Notes: a model not told the origin generated them from the letters alone. 9,364 bases of DNA from Chloroflexota bacterium (GCA_024640485.1 JAHEEY010000162.1:1-9364); one strand, 5' to 3'; shown: positions 1 through 6,253, counted from the stretch's first letter. Made by a program: numbers and translations.

Positions 1-2
1 TC

Positions 3-686
3 GGCGCCCACGACGGCGCCACCTACACCGGCTGGCAGCGCGATGTTGGACCAGACGGCCTGATCGCCACCTACATGCAGCTGTTCGGCAGCCCCTTTGC
101 CTATACCTTCGACCCGCTGATACCGGCGGATCTGCAGCAGCCGCCGCTGCAGCTGCCCTGGCCCAGCGGCGAAAGCTGGTACTTCACCGGCGGTCCCCAC
201 GGCGGCTGGGCTGCCGGCGCGGCTTGGGCCGCGTTGGACTTCGCCCCGCCCGAGGAAGATCTGGGCTATTGTGACTCAGATTATTGGGTGACCGCGATGT
301 CAGACGGCTTGGTGACCCGCGGTGAATTCGGCGCGGTAGTGGTTGATTTGGATGGCGACGGCTATGAGGGCACCGGTTGGGCCATAACCTATATGCACCT
401 GGACAATCGCGATCGCGTGGCTGCCGGCACCTTGGTACAGCTAGGTGACAGGCTGGGACATCCTTCGTGTGAAGGGGGGTACTCCAATGCCAAACATGTC
501 CATGTCAGCCGGCTCTACAACGGCAGATGGATTGCCGCTGACGGGGCAATTCCTTTCGAAATGGGCGGCTGGGTTTCCCAAGGGCTGGGAAGAGAGTACG
601 ATGGGCAGCTGGTTAGGGGAGATGTGGTTAAAGAAGCTTGTGACGGCTGCAAGGACAGCGACATCAGCCAGATCTTGGCAGAGTAA
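3..686 (+). CDS. M23 (LytM-type) zinc metallopeptidase, 5'-truncated by the window edge
   Basis: The reading frame is open from base 3, so the N-terminus lies outside the window; the ATG at 75 is internal (the codons before it read ...GLIATY) and has no reason to be the start. 227 residues are visible. The M23 zinc site is complete: H66 in GGPHGGW, D79 in WAALDF, then H132 in TYMHLD and the HVH motif at H165/H167. The linking strands (VTAMSDGLV, GDRLGH, NGRWI) also match the LytM beta-fold. Family members cut peptide cross-links in peptidoglycan and act outside the cytoplasmic membrane; a secretion signal would be in the missing part. The extended form with an acidic DLDGDG segment is one I associate with Chloroflexota. 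It ends in TAA and converges on the HIT gene 50 bases further on. The family is certain; the substrate is inferred. Confidence 0.9.
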   Translation, partial: GAHDGATYTGWQRDVGPDGLIATYMQLFGSPFAYTFDPLIPADLQQPPLQLPWPSGESWYFTGGPHGGWAAGAAWAALDFAPPEEDLGYCDSDYWVTAMSDGLVTRGEFGAVVVDLDGDGYEGTGWAITYMHLDNRDRVAAGTLVQLGDRLGHPSCEGGYSNAKHVHVSRLYNGRWIAADGAIPFEMGGWVSQGLGREYDGQLVRGDVVKEACDGCKDSDISQILAE

Positions 687-722
687 TCAGAAGCTTTGAC
701 ACCCAAGGGCGCTATTGCCCGC

Positions 723-743
723 CGGCTGAAAGCCGATCAGCCG
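723..743. terminator. Inverted repeat between convergent genes, possible bidirectional terminator
   Basis: A perfect 7-bp inverted repeat (CGGCTGA / TCAGCCG) with a 7-base loop sits in the 50-bp gap between the convergent M23 and HIT genes and overlaps the HIT stop codon (737-739). No T-run follows on either strand, so termination is inferred from position only. Confidence 0.3.
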
Positions 744-1096
744 ACCAATGATGAACCCCAAAGCATCGGACCCAGGGGACGCCCGCCGATGAGATGCATG
801 TGCATGTGGAACACTTCCTGCCCGCCGTGCCCATTGCAGTTGATGATCAACCGGTAGCCGCTCTCAGCAATTCCCTCCTGCGCAGCCAATTTCTTGGCAA
901 CCATCATCATCCGGGCGGTGATCTGCTCATCATCCGAGGTCAACTCATTTACGGTCGGGATCACTTTGTTGGGCACGATCAAGATATGGGTCGGCGCCTG
1001 GGGATTAATATCCCGAAACGCGGTGACCAAGTCATCTTGATAGAGCTGTTTTGAGGGGATCTCTCCACGAATGATCTTGGCAAAAAGGGTCGGCAT
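737..1096 (-). CDS. HIT (histidine triad) family nucleotide-binding protein, HinT-like
   Basis: 119 residues, the usual length of HinT/PKCI-type HIT proteins. The N-terminus LFAKIIRGEIPS is the classic opening of the family. The catalytic triad is intact in FHMHMHLIGG (H97, H99, H101), and N87 and H90 in INCNGHGG form the phosphate-side loop. Such proteins are small cytoplasmic dimers that hydrolyse AMP or GMP phosphoramidates, for example aminoacyl-AMP adducts. The start is well supported: AGGAG (1103-1107 on the complement) lies 6 bases before the ATG. It lies 225 bases downstream of the NTase fusion on the same strand, a gap large enough to suggest its own transcript; only a weak -35-like TTGCAA (1153-1158) was seen, without a convincing -10. 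The family call is very safe; the physiological substrate is not visible. Confidence 0.95.
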   Translation of the reverse strand: MPTLFAKIIRGEIPSKQLYQDDLVTAFRDINPQAPTHILIVPNKVIPTVNELTSDDEQITARMMMVAKKLAAQEGIAESGYRLIINCNGHGGQEVFHMHMHLIGGRPLGPMLWGSSLVG

Positions 1097-1160
1097 TGTC
1101 TGCTCCTATTGCGGTTATTGTTTGCGTTCCTACTATCTGGATCCTAAATAGATTGCAACG

Positions 1161-1239
1161 GCATTCATCCTGTCCTGAATGCTGCCGCGCCGCTGCGGCA
1201 CTCCCGCATGTCTCCGGCAGCGGCAGCAGAAATCTGCTG
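1161..1239. repeat. Cluster of overlapping inverted repeats in the gap between NTase-fusion and HIT genes
   Basis: The 225-base gap (1097-1321) contains no believable gene but is rich in inverted repeats. These are GCATTCA (1161-1167)/TGAATGC (1176-1182); a perfect 9-bp pair TGCTGCCGC (1180-1188)/GCGGCAGCA (1220-1228); GCCGCTGC (1189-1196)/GCAGCGGC (1217-1224); TGCCGC (1183-1188)/GCGGCA (1195-1200); and CAGCAGA (1224-1230)/TCTGCTG (1233-1239). Several share bases and would be alternative structures. No T-run follows, so this is either a 3'-end structure of the - strand transcript or chance in GC-rich DNA. Confidence 0.4.
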
Positions 1240-1321
1240 GGTTGACATGTTTCCGAAGAAGATCAAGTCACGCCTCCCGGTGAGATTTGGACATCGGAAC
1301 AGCAGGTGGTCTTGCTTTATG

Positions 1322-3973
1322 TCAAGTAACCCATTCTTTTGGGCCAGCTGGCGGTCCCGCCAAGAATTGGGCCAACAACTCCCGCTCGCCGACCTCATCG
1401 GCCACTTCACCATCCAGCCTGGCTGCCAGCAAGCGGTCCAGGATGACCGCGAATACCGGCCCCGGTTTCAAGCCCATGGCCCGCAGATCCTCTCCGGTCA
1501 CCGCGGTCTTCACTAGACGCAACTCGCTGTAGTAGCGTCTTATACGACTGGCGGCGATGGAGTCACCCAGAGCGGCGAAAACCACCATCAGCACCCGCCC
1601 TCGAAACGGCTGTATCGCCTTGGCTATCTGGCTGGGATGCGCATCATCGGGCAGTTTTCCAAGCGCTTCGACCAGCCGGGAGATCGATTTGACGTCATCC
1701 AGCGTTATCTTGCGCACTCGCAGCCGGTCCATCGCCTCAAGCTGAACTTCCAGCGGCAGCGGGAACAACCACAAGGCGAAATATGGGAACACCATTGACT
1801 CCGCTTCCAGAAGTTGGCTCCAGACTGGATCATCGGCCAACGCCCGCAGCCGGACAAATGAATCAGCCATCTCCGGCTGCCAACTCAGATCCGGGTGTAT
1901 ATGCTGCAGCACGCCCAGTTCATCCAGCCGCTGCAACGTGCGCGCCGGGGCGGTATCTCGAAGGGCCAGCTCGATCTCATGACGGATACGGCTGCCGGTG
2001 ACCCGATCCAACATCTCCAAACCGTCGATGATTAGCTCAGCGGTGCGCGTCTCTATGCGAAAGCCCAGCCGCTGTTCCAGCCGAACCGCCCGCAGCATTC
2101 GGGTGGGATCGTCAATGAAGCTTAAGCTGTGCAGCACCCGGATGATCCCCTGTTCCAAATCTCGGCGTCCGCCGTAGAAGTCCAACAGCTCGCCCATGTG
2201 GGAGCCATCCAGCCGAACAGCCAGGGTGTTAATGCTAAAATCGCGCCGGTGCAGATCCAGCTTTATCGATCCCCGCTCAATTTCCGGCAGAGCTGTCGGT
2301 TTTCGATAGAATTCTGTTCGGGCGGTCACAAAATCGATGCTCTCTGGCACCGCGATGGGCTCCATGTCCGGGGCCAGGCTGGCCCAAACATCTGAGGTAA
2401 CCAACCATTTCCCGGTGCCAAAGCGGGAATGGGTGCGGGTCTCGCCACCGTGCATTTCCTGCAGCCGGCGAACCAGCTTGATGGCATCCCCTTCCACCAC
2501 CATATCGAAATCTGTCGCCGGCTGATGGAGCAGCAGGTCACGTACCACGCCGCCAACGAAGTAGAGCGGCATGTTGAGCGCCGCGGCAGTTTCGCTGACA
2601 GTCAGCAGCATCTGCCACAAAATCGGGGAAAAGGAATCCACCAACAGCTGTCTCATATCGGGTTCCGCAGTGACCGGCGTGGACTTGAAAAGGACGTTCA
2701 AAACATCTGTACGGGTGACCACACCAATTAAGCTAACTCCCTCATCCTGGCCGTTTTCCTCAATCACCGGCACCTGCCCCCACCCTTCATCCAACATCAG
2801 CTGTTGAACACGCTCAATGGAGTCTGACGGGCGAACGGTCACCGAACCGGCCATCATAATCCGGCTGATGGGAGACTGTCCCAGTTCGTGGCTCATCGCC
2901 CGGTCGACTGCCCGGCGGGTCAGCAGACCAACCAGCCGCTTTTGATCATCATCCACCACCGGATATCCCTCATATCCAAATCGCTGCATCAGCCGCGAGG
3001 CATCCGCGATCAAAGCGTCAGGCGGCAGCGTTTGAACGCCGTGGGACATGATTTGGGAAACCTTGGCCATCGGCACAACTGCTTGGGGCAGCAGTGCCAG
3101 AACTTTTCGTTTGACCAACGCCAACGACTGGCCAACAGCCATCGCCGCTGCGGCCCGGCTGTGCCCGCCCCCCCCGATAGCCCGGGCGATGATGGAGACA
3201 TCCACATAGCCGCTGCTGCTGCGAGCCACCAGCTGCACGTCATTGTGCAGGGCTACCAGGACAACCAGCGCCCCCGGCGACAACGCGTCCCGCAAGCGAT
3301 GGGTAATAGATGAAATCTCGTCGTCAAATCCCTCAGGGGCAACCGCGTCAGCCACCACCACGCTGTGCCCCGCCACATCTACCCAGGTGGCAGAGGCGCT
3401 GAGCATGTCGGAAAGCTGCCGCTGTTCCGCTGTCAGGGCCACGTTCAGGAAACGGCGTACTACTGACAACTGGGCCCCATTTTCCAGCAAAAATGCGGCG
3501 GCGCGCACATCACGAGGCGTCGTGGTAGCATAGGTCATGGAACCGGTGTCCTCATATATACCCAGCAGCAGTAGCGTCGACTCCTCTGCCGACATACCCG
3601 ATCCCGCTGCCCTAAGCATTTCCACCAACATGGTAGTGGTCGCCCCTAGAGGCTCGACATGATAGGTCCACTTCTCCTGCTGCCGGTGCGTGGCATGGTG
3701 ATCAAATACTTGCACGCGCGGCGCTCTAACCATGCCTCTGACACTGTTGACGCTCTGTGTATCGACAATGATCACCTGCTCGACTCGCCGGCGCTGCCAA
3801 TCCTCCGGGCGGACAAAGGGCAATACGTCCCAGTATAGATTCAGGAACTGGTTTACGTTGCGATTGATACGCCTCGGCAGCAGAGGCACCGCGTCAGGAT
3901 ACAGCTTGCTCGCTGCCAGCAGCGAGGCAACCGCGTCGAAATCTGCGTTTTCGTGAGTGAGAATTAACTGCAT
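1322..3973 (-). CDS. DHH-CBS-CBS-tRNA nucleotidyltransferase/poly(A) polymerase fusion (class II CCA-, CC- or A-adding type)
   Basis: 883 residues in three blocks. Residues 1-300 are a DHH phosphoesterase: motif I HENADFD (H7, D11, D13), D71 in VIIVDT, the DHH signature at 91-93, D142, and the DHHA1 loop GGGGH (267-271). Residues ~305-430 are two CBS domains (MSHGVQTL..., MAGSVTV...), which usually bind adenine nucleotides. Residues ~450-883 are a class II nucleotidyltransferase: YFVGG (471-475), the metal aspartates D488/D490 in TDFDMVV, RRDF (576-579), and DDPTR (621-625) as the EDxxR template motif with Asp in place of Glu. The family builds or repairs the tRNA 3' CCA or adds poly(A). The DHH block may trim RNA or nucleotides. 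Which bases are added cannot be read from the sequence. The start lies directly before the first DHH strand and has no spaced Shine-Dalgarno site; a TATAAT lies 6 bases upstream, suggesting a leaderless mRNA. Confidence 0.93.
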   Translation of the reverse strand: MQLILTHENADFDAVASLLAASKLYPDAVPLLPRRINRNVNQFLNLYWDVLPFVRPEDWQRRRVEQVIIVDTQSVNSVRGMVRAPRVQVFDHHATHRQQEKWTYHVEPLGATTTMLVEMLRAAGSGMSAEESTLLLLGIYEDTGSMTYATTTPRDVRAAAFLLENGAQLSVVRRFLNVALTAEQRQLSDMLSASATWVDVAGHSVVVADAVAPEGFDDEISSITHRLRDALSPGALVVLVALHNDVQLVARSSSGYVDVSIIARAIGGGGHSRAAAAMAVGQSLALVKRKVLALLPQAVVPMAKVSQIMSHGVQTLPPDALIADASRLMQRFGYEGYPVVDDDQKRLVGLLTRRAVDRAMSHELGQSPISRIMMAGSVTVRPSDSIERVQQLMLDEGWGQVPVIEENGQDEGVSLIGVVTRTDVLNVLFKSTPVTAEPDMRQLLVDSFSPILWQMLLTVSETAAALNMPLYFVGGVVRDLLLHQPATDFDMVVEGDAIKLVRRLQEMHGGETRTHSRFGTGKWLVTSDVWASLAPDMEPIAVPESIDFVTARTEFYRKPTALPEIERGSIKLDLHRRDFSINTLAVRLDGSHMGELLDFYGGRRDLEQGIIRVLHSLSFIDDPTRMLRAVRLEQRLGFRIETRTAELIIDGLEMLDRVTGSRIRHEIELALRDTAPARTLQRLDELGVLQHIHPDLSWQPEMADSFVRLRALADDPVWSQLLEAESMVFPYFALWLFPLPLEVQLEAMDRLRVRKITLDDVKSISRLVEALGKLPDDAHPSQIAKAIQPFRGRVLMVVFAALGDSIAASRIRRYYSELRLVKTAVTGEDLRAMGLKPGPVFAVILDRLLAARLDGEVADEVGERELLAQFLAGPPAGPKEWVT

Positions 3974-3979
3974 GCCCTC

Positions 3980-3985
3980 ATTATA
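3980..3985 (-). promoter_or_regulatory. -10 box (TATAAT) for a probably leaderless NTase-fusion transcript
   Basis: On the complement a perfect TATAAT ends 6 bases before the ATG at 3971-3973, so transcription would begin at or within a base or two of the A of the start codon. The -35 is weak: TCTACA on the complement of 4005-4010, at 19-bp spacing, is the best candidate. The GAGGG just before the ATG is only one base away, too close to act as a ribosome site. Confidence 0.55.
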
Positions 3986-4082
3986 CCCTCTACCATCCTG
4001 CCGGTGTAGACAGCTTGTACACCGCCGACTCGAGAGAATTAGCGCGGTTCAACGCCGTGAAACTACAGCCAGCTATTGATTC

Positions 4083-4111
4083 TTGACATTTTAGAACATC
4101 CGTGCTAATCT
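4083..4111 (+). promoter_or_regulatory. Sigma70-type promoter for the membrane-protein gene
   Basis: A perfect -35 TTGACA (4083-4088), a 17-bp spacer, and TAATCT (4106-4111) preceded by an extended -10 TG (4103-4104). The -10 hexamer is poor, which the TG would compensate for. Expected start of transcription is near 4118, giving a leader of about 118 bases before the ATG at 4236. Confidence 0.7.
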
Positions 4112-4132
4112 TTTTCGAAACAAATGTTCTAA
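4091..4132. promoter_or_regulatory. Perfect 9-bp inverted repeat flanking the -10, putative operator
   Basis: TTAGAACAT (4091-4099) and its exact complement ATGTTCTAA (4124-4132) are separated by 24 bases. The arm centres are 33 bp apart, close to three helical turns, so both would face the same side of the DNA. The left arm lies inside the -35/-10 spacer and the right arm just past the expected transcription start. This placement suits a repressor binding two sites cooperatively. The regulator is unknown. Confidence 0.6.
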
Positions 4133-4214
4133 CAGTTCTAGGTAACTGGAGCACATTGAATCGGCATTCACCCGCTCAAACAAGAACATGGCAATACGAT
4201 CAAACATTTAGAAC
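4126..4214. repeat. Additional GTTCTA/TAGAAC half-sites in the leader of the membrane-protein gene
   Basis: Besides the 9-bp inverted repeat, the motif recurs as a direct repeat GTTCTA at 4126-4131 and 4135-4140 (9-bp period), as AGAACAT at 4183-4189 and as TTTAGAAC at 4207-4214, the last matching TTTAGAAC at 4090-4097. In all, five copies of AGAAC/GTTCT occur in about 125 bases. Confidence 0.45.
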
Positions 4215-4224
4215 TGGTCACATT

Positions 4225-4229
4225 GGAGG
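4225..4229 (+). promoter_or_regulatory. Shine-Dalgarno GGAGG that selects the ATG at 4236
   Basis: GGAGG lies 6 bases before the ATG at 4236 but only 1 base before the ATG at 4231, which opens a two-codon frame ending in a TGA that overlaps the 4236 start. Spacing favours 4236. Confidence 0.8.
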
Positions 4230-4235
4230 AATGAA

Positions 4236-5105
4236 ATGAGGAATCAACTAGCATTGGAGAGTTATCAAAACAGCATCAGCATGCGCTTGGCTAATTTCCG
4301 GCCCAGCCTGCCCCGCCGGGCCATCGTTGGGGTTATCTTGATGGTGGCGCTGTTCGCCTTTGAGATATTCAACTTCGACACCACACGGTACGCGCTGAGC
4401 AACCTGATGGGTGACGTCCAGTTTCTGGGGTTCAAGTGGGCCGCAATTCTGGGTATCGCTTTCTGCTCCATCGACTTTGCCGGGCTGGTCCGGCTATTCA
4501 CCCCGGAAAAAGGGCGTGATGAGCCCAAGGAAGTGTGGTATTTGACCGGCGCCTGGCTGCTAGGCGCCACCATGAACGCCCTGATGACCTGGTGGGCAGT
4601 ATCGCTGACCCTGCTGGACCATGAGTTCGGCAACGAAGTACTCAGCCGGGAACAGCTGTTGAATATTGTGCCTTTCTTTGTGGCAGTGCTGGTATGGCTG
4701 ACCCGCATCCTCTTTATAGGCGCTTTCAGCGTCGCCGGCGAACACATTTTTGACTTCAAAGGCAAAGCCAAAGAGTCACCCGCCAAAACGGCCCAGCCCC
4801 AGAAAAGCCAGCACAGCCAAAAGCCAGCGTCTGCGGCAGCACCAGTGATGGCGGCACGGCCTGTCCGGGCGGCCCGGCAAGAGATGCCTCGCACTTCCAG
4901 CGCGGTGCCCCAATTCCTCGACAAGTCAGCGCCAGCCCGCGAACCAGCCAGCCAGCCGGTGTTGAACCTGCCGCAGGAGAGGACCGCCCCAGCGCGCTCA
5001 CAGCAGCAGGGAAACTCCCGAGTTCAGAGACGCCCCCCTATGCCCGGCGCAGCCCGACGTGTCCCTTACGGCGGCGTCCAGGCCAGATCACGCACCCGCA
5101 ACTAG
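4236..5105 (+). CDS. Four-helix integral membrane protein with a long basic Pro/Ala/Gln-rich tail, function unknown
   Basis: 289 residues; I do not recognise the family. Four hydrophobic segments are visible at about 29-48, 67-88, 103-126 and 144-166. The N-terminal 28 residues are positively charged (RLANFRPSLPRR), so the likely topology is both ends in the cytoplasm. TM2 contains an acidic residue (D80 in CSIDFAG) and TM4 a basic one (R157 in WLTRILF), unusual inside helices and possibly a charge pair. Residues 172-289 are low-complexity, basic and rich in P, A, Q and R (for example RRPPMPGAARR), probably disordered and able to bind nucleic acid or acidic partners. The ATG has a well-spaced GGAGG. 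The gene has its own promoter with putative operator repeats and is followed 144 bases later by a transglycosylase on the same strand. A membrane protein beside a wall-cutting enzyme suggests an envelope-spanning or wall-penetrating assembly; this is inference. Confidence 0.8.
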   Translation: MRNQLALESYQNSISMRLANFRPSLPRRAIVGVILMVALFAFEIFNFDTTRYALSNLMGDVQFLGFKWAAILGIAFCSIDFAGLVRLFTPEKGRDEPKEVWYLTGAWLLGATMNALMTWWAVSLTLLDHEFGNEVLSREQLLNIVPFFVAVLVWLTRILFIGAFSVAGEHIFDFKGKAKESPAKTAQPQKSQHSQKPASAAAPVMAARPVRAARQEMPRTSSAVPQFLDKSAPAREPASQPVLNLPQERTAPARSQQQGNSRVQRRPPMPGAARRVPYGGVQARSRTRN

Positions 5106-5148
5106 GGCATCTCTTCACCCTCATACTCCTATGTAAGTTGATGTCCCC

Positions 5149-5189
5149 GGGCATAGAGATCGGGCTTCCGTAGTCTGATCTCTATGCCC
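5149..5189 (+). terminator. Perfect 13-bp inverted repeat (hairpin) between the membrane-protein and SLT genes
   Basis: GGGCATAGAGATC (5149-5161) pairs perfectly with GATCTCTATGCCC (5177-5189) around a 15-base loop. It lies 44 bases after the membrane-protein stop. No T-run follows, so it may be a weak or factor-dependent terminator, an mRNA-stabilising hairpin, or a protein-binding palindrome. The right arm contains the ATG at 5184, an argument against that codon being the SLT start. Confidence 0.5.
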
Positions 5190-5249
5190 CTCCATCCCAC
5201 AAACGTTCGGTTAAGTCAACATACTCTCCAGCGATTCACAAGGTGCCCT

Positions 5250-6008
5250 ATGTCCCTATTCGTCTCCTATCAAGTTATCGACACACCATTAACCCCGCGC
5301 GCAGCGCTGAAGCGTTGGCAATCATGGAAGCTAATGCCGATTGAAGATGAGGCCCGGCGAATGATGATGATCTTGGCGTTGGTCGCCATTGTGGTGGTCG
5401 GGTTGAAAGCGGCGGTCGCGCCCCAGGCGGTCGCGGATGAGCCCCTGCCAGAAATCGTCCAAATCGAACAGGAATCGATGGCGGCATCGGTACCTCTCAC
5501 CTCCTCTGCCGGTCCAGAACTGTCCCCGGTGTTTTCCCAAGAGGTGCGGCAGTGGCAGCCGCAGATCCTGGCATGGGCCGGTCAGCATCAGTTGGATCCG
5601 GACATTGTGGCGACCATCATGCAGATCGAGTCATGCGGCGATCCTGAGGCGGTCTCCTCCGCGGGAGCACAGGGGTTGTTTCAGGTGATGCCATTCCATT
5701 TTGAAGCGGGCGACCAGATGCGCGATCCCGACACCAATGCCGGCAAAGGGTTGGCCTACTACGCCTGGCAGCTGCAGCAGACTGAAGGTGACATTTTTCT
5801 CGCTTTTGCCGGCTACAACGGCGGCACTGCCGCGGTATTGTCCGGCTGGGATGGATGGGCTCATGAGACCCAACGGTACTATACCTGGAGCAAGGGGATA
5901 TATGAAGACGCTAAGGCGGGCCTTCAGACCAGCCCCACACTGCAGCGTTGGATGTCTGCCGGAGGGGCCAGTCTGTGCCAGCAGGCGGCTGAACAGCTAG
6001 GTATGTAG
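5250..6008 (+). CDS. Membrane-anchored lytic transglycosylase, SLT domain
   Basis: 252 residues from the ATG at 5250. A cytoplasmic stretch of ~38 residues is followed by one transmembrane helix at ~39-57 (MMILALVAIVVVGLKAAV), a short linker, and an SLT/lysozyme-like domain from ~98 to the end. The catalytic glutamate is E127 in IMQIESCGDPEAVS, followed by GAQGLFQVMP (139-148) and GYNGG (188-192), all hallmarks of family-1 lytic transglycosylases, which cleave the glycan strand to 1,6-anhydro ends outside the membrane. C129 and C243 could form a disulphide. Start choice: AAGGTG (5240-5245) sits 4 bases before 5250. The longer frame from 5184 has no ribosome site and its ATG is buried in a 13-bp hairpin. 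A third candidate, 5334 with GGAAG 3 bases before, gives a shorter tail. With the preceding membrane protein it probably forms a functional pair; the small single-domain form resembles enzymes that open the wall for secretion or conjugation machines. Confidence 0.88.
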   Translation: MSLFVSYQVIDTPLTPRAALKRWQSWKLMPIEDEARRMMMILALVAIVVVGLKAAVAPQAVADEPLPEIVQIEQESMAASVPLTSSAGPELSPVFSQEVRQWQPQILAWAGQHQLDPDIVATIMQIESCGDPEAVSSAGAQGLFQVMPFHFEAGDQMRDPDTNAGKGLAYYAWQLQQTEGDIFLAFAGYNGGTAAVLSGWDGWAHETQRYYTWSKGIYEDAKAGLQTSPTLQRWMSAGGASLCQQAAEQLGM

Positions 6009-6056
6009 GCTGTCCGCCCGCAGATTCCGTCTCGCTGAGAGTGCGAGGAGTGCTAC

Positions 6057-6107
6057 ATGCGACAATTCACAAGGGTGACCAGAGGTCACCCTTTTTGCTT
6101 TGGTTGA
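6057..6107 (+). CDS. Possible 16-residue leader peptide overlapping a terminator
   Basis: AGGAG (6046-6050) is spaced 6 bases before an ATG at 6057 that opens a 16-codon frame (MRQFTRVTRGHPFCFG) ending in TGA at 6105-6107. The frame runs straight through the terminator hairpin at 6071-6096, so translating ribosomes would disrupt it, as in attenuation. No run of one regulatory amino acid is present, although R, F and T recur. It may be fortuitous: the promoter of the next gene begins after the hairpin, so the peptide would only affect read-through from the SLT gene. Confidence 0.25.
   Translation: MRQFTRVTRGHPFCFG
6071..6096 (+). terminator. Strong intrinsic terminator after the SLT gene
   Basis: A perfect 10-bp stem AAGGGTGACC/GGTCACCCTT with a 3-base AGA loop, followed by a T-run (6092-6096). 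It lies 63 bases after the SLT stop and separates that unit from the hydrolase gene. Confidence 0.88.
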
Positions 6108-6132
6108 CGCCCCATTTCCTGTTGCTTATACT
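6104..6132 (+). promoter_or_regulatory. Sigma70-type promoter for the UPF0173 hydrolase
   Basis: TTGACG (6104-6109), an exact 17-bp spacer and TATACT (6127-6132), each matching consensus at 5 of 6 positions. The expected start is near 6139, which leaves an untranslated leader of about 119 bases before the GTG at 6258. Confidence 0.75.
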
Positions 6133-6245
6133 TGATTTTATCTCAGGCAGGTTGAGTCGCTGGCGGCATGGAGCCGAGCCCGGTATTCGCTCCGGGTTCT
6201 CGCCGCGAGACGGCAGCTTCTCGATATCATTTTCCGTTACCCCTG

Positions 6246-6253
6246 AAGGAGGT
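6246..6253 (+). promoter_or_regulatory. Consensus Shine-Dalgarno (AAGGAGGT) defining a GTG start
   Basis: AAGGAGGT ends 4 bases before GTG 6258-6260. The upstream in-frame ATG at 6168 has no ribosome site, so this element sets the start of the hydrolase. Confidence 0.88.

Noticed and set aside
1208..1516. + strand open frames inside and beside the NTase fusion (for example 1208-1516, 2888-3313)
   Set aside because: They overlap conserved domains on the other strand, have no family motifs and reflect GC-rich codon use.
4091..4140. A LexA (SOS) box reading of the AGAAC/GTTCT motifs
   Set aside because: The half-sites resemble the GAAC...GTTC arms of Gram-positive-type LexA sites, but the arms are 24 bases apart instead of about 4, and the downstream genes are not typical SOS genes.
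4188..4211. Seven-codon ORF in the leader of the membrane-protein gene
   Set aside because: No ribosome site precedes it, and the sequence is explained as well by the repeated AGAAC half-sites.
4231..4239. Two-codon ORF (ATG AAA TGA) overlapping the membrane-protein start
   Set aside because: The Shine-Dalgarno is only one base from this ATG and correctly spaced for 4236; it is probably accidental.
4265..4924. 219-residue - strand open frame opposite the membrane-protein gene
   Set aside because: It is antisense to a gene with four clear transmembrane helices, a good ribosome site and a promoter; the translated frame shows no domain and reads as a compositional shadow.
5184..5249. ATG 5184 as the start of the SLT protein
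   Set aside because: It has no ribosome site and the codon is inside a perfect 13-bp hairpin; 5250 with AAGGTG is better, although it remains the main alternative.
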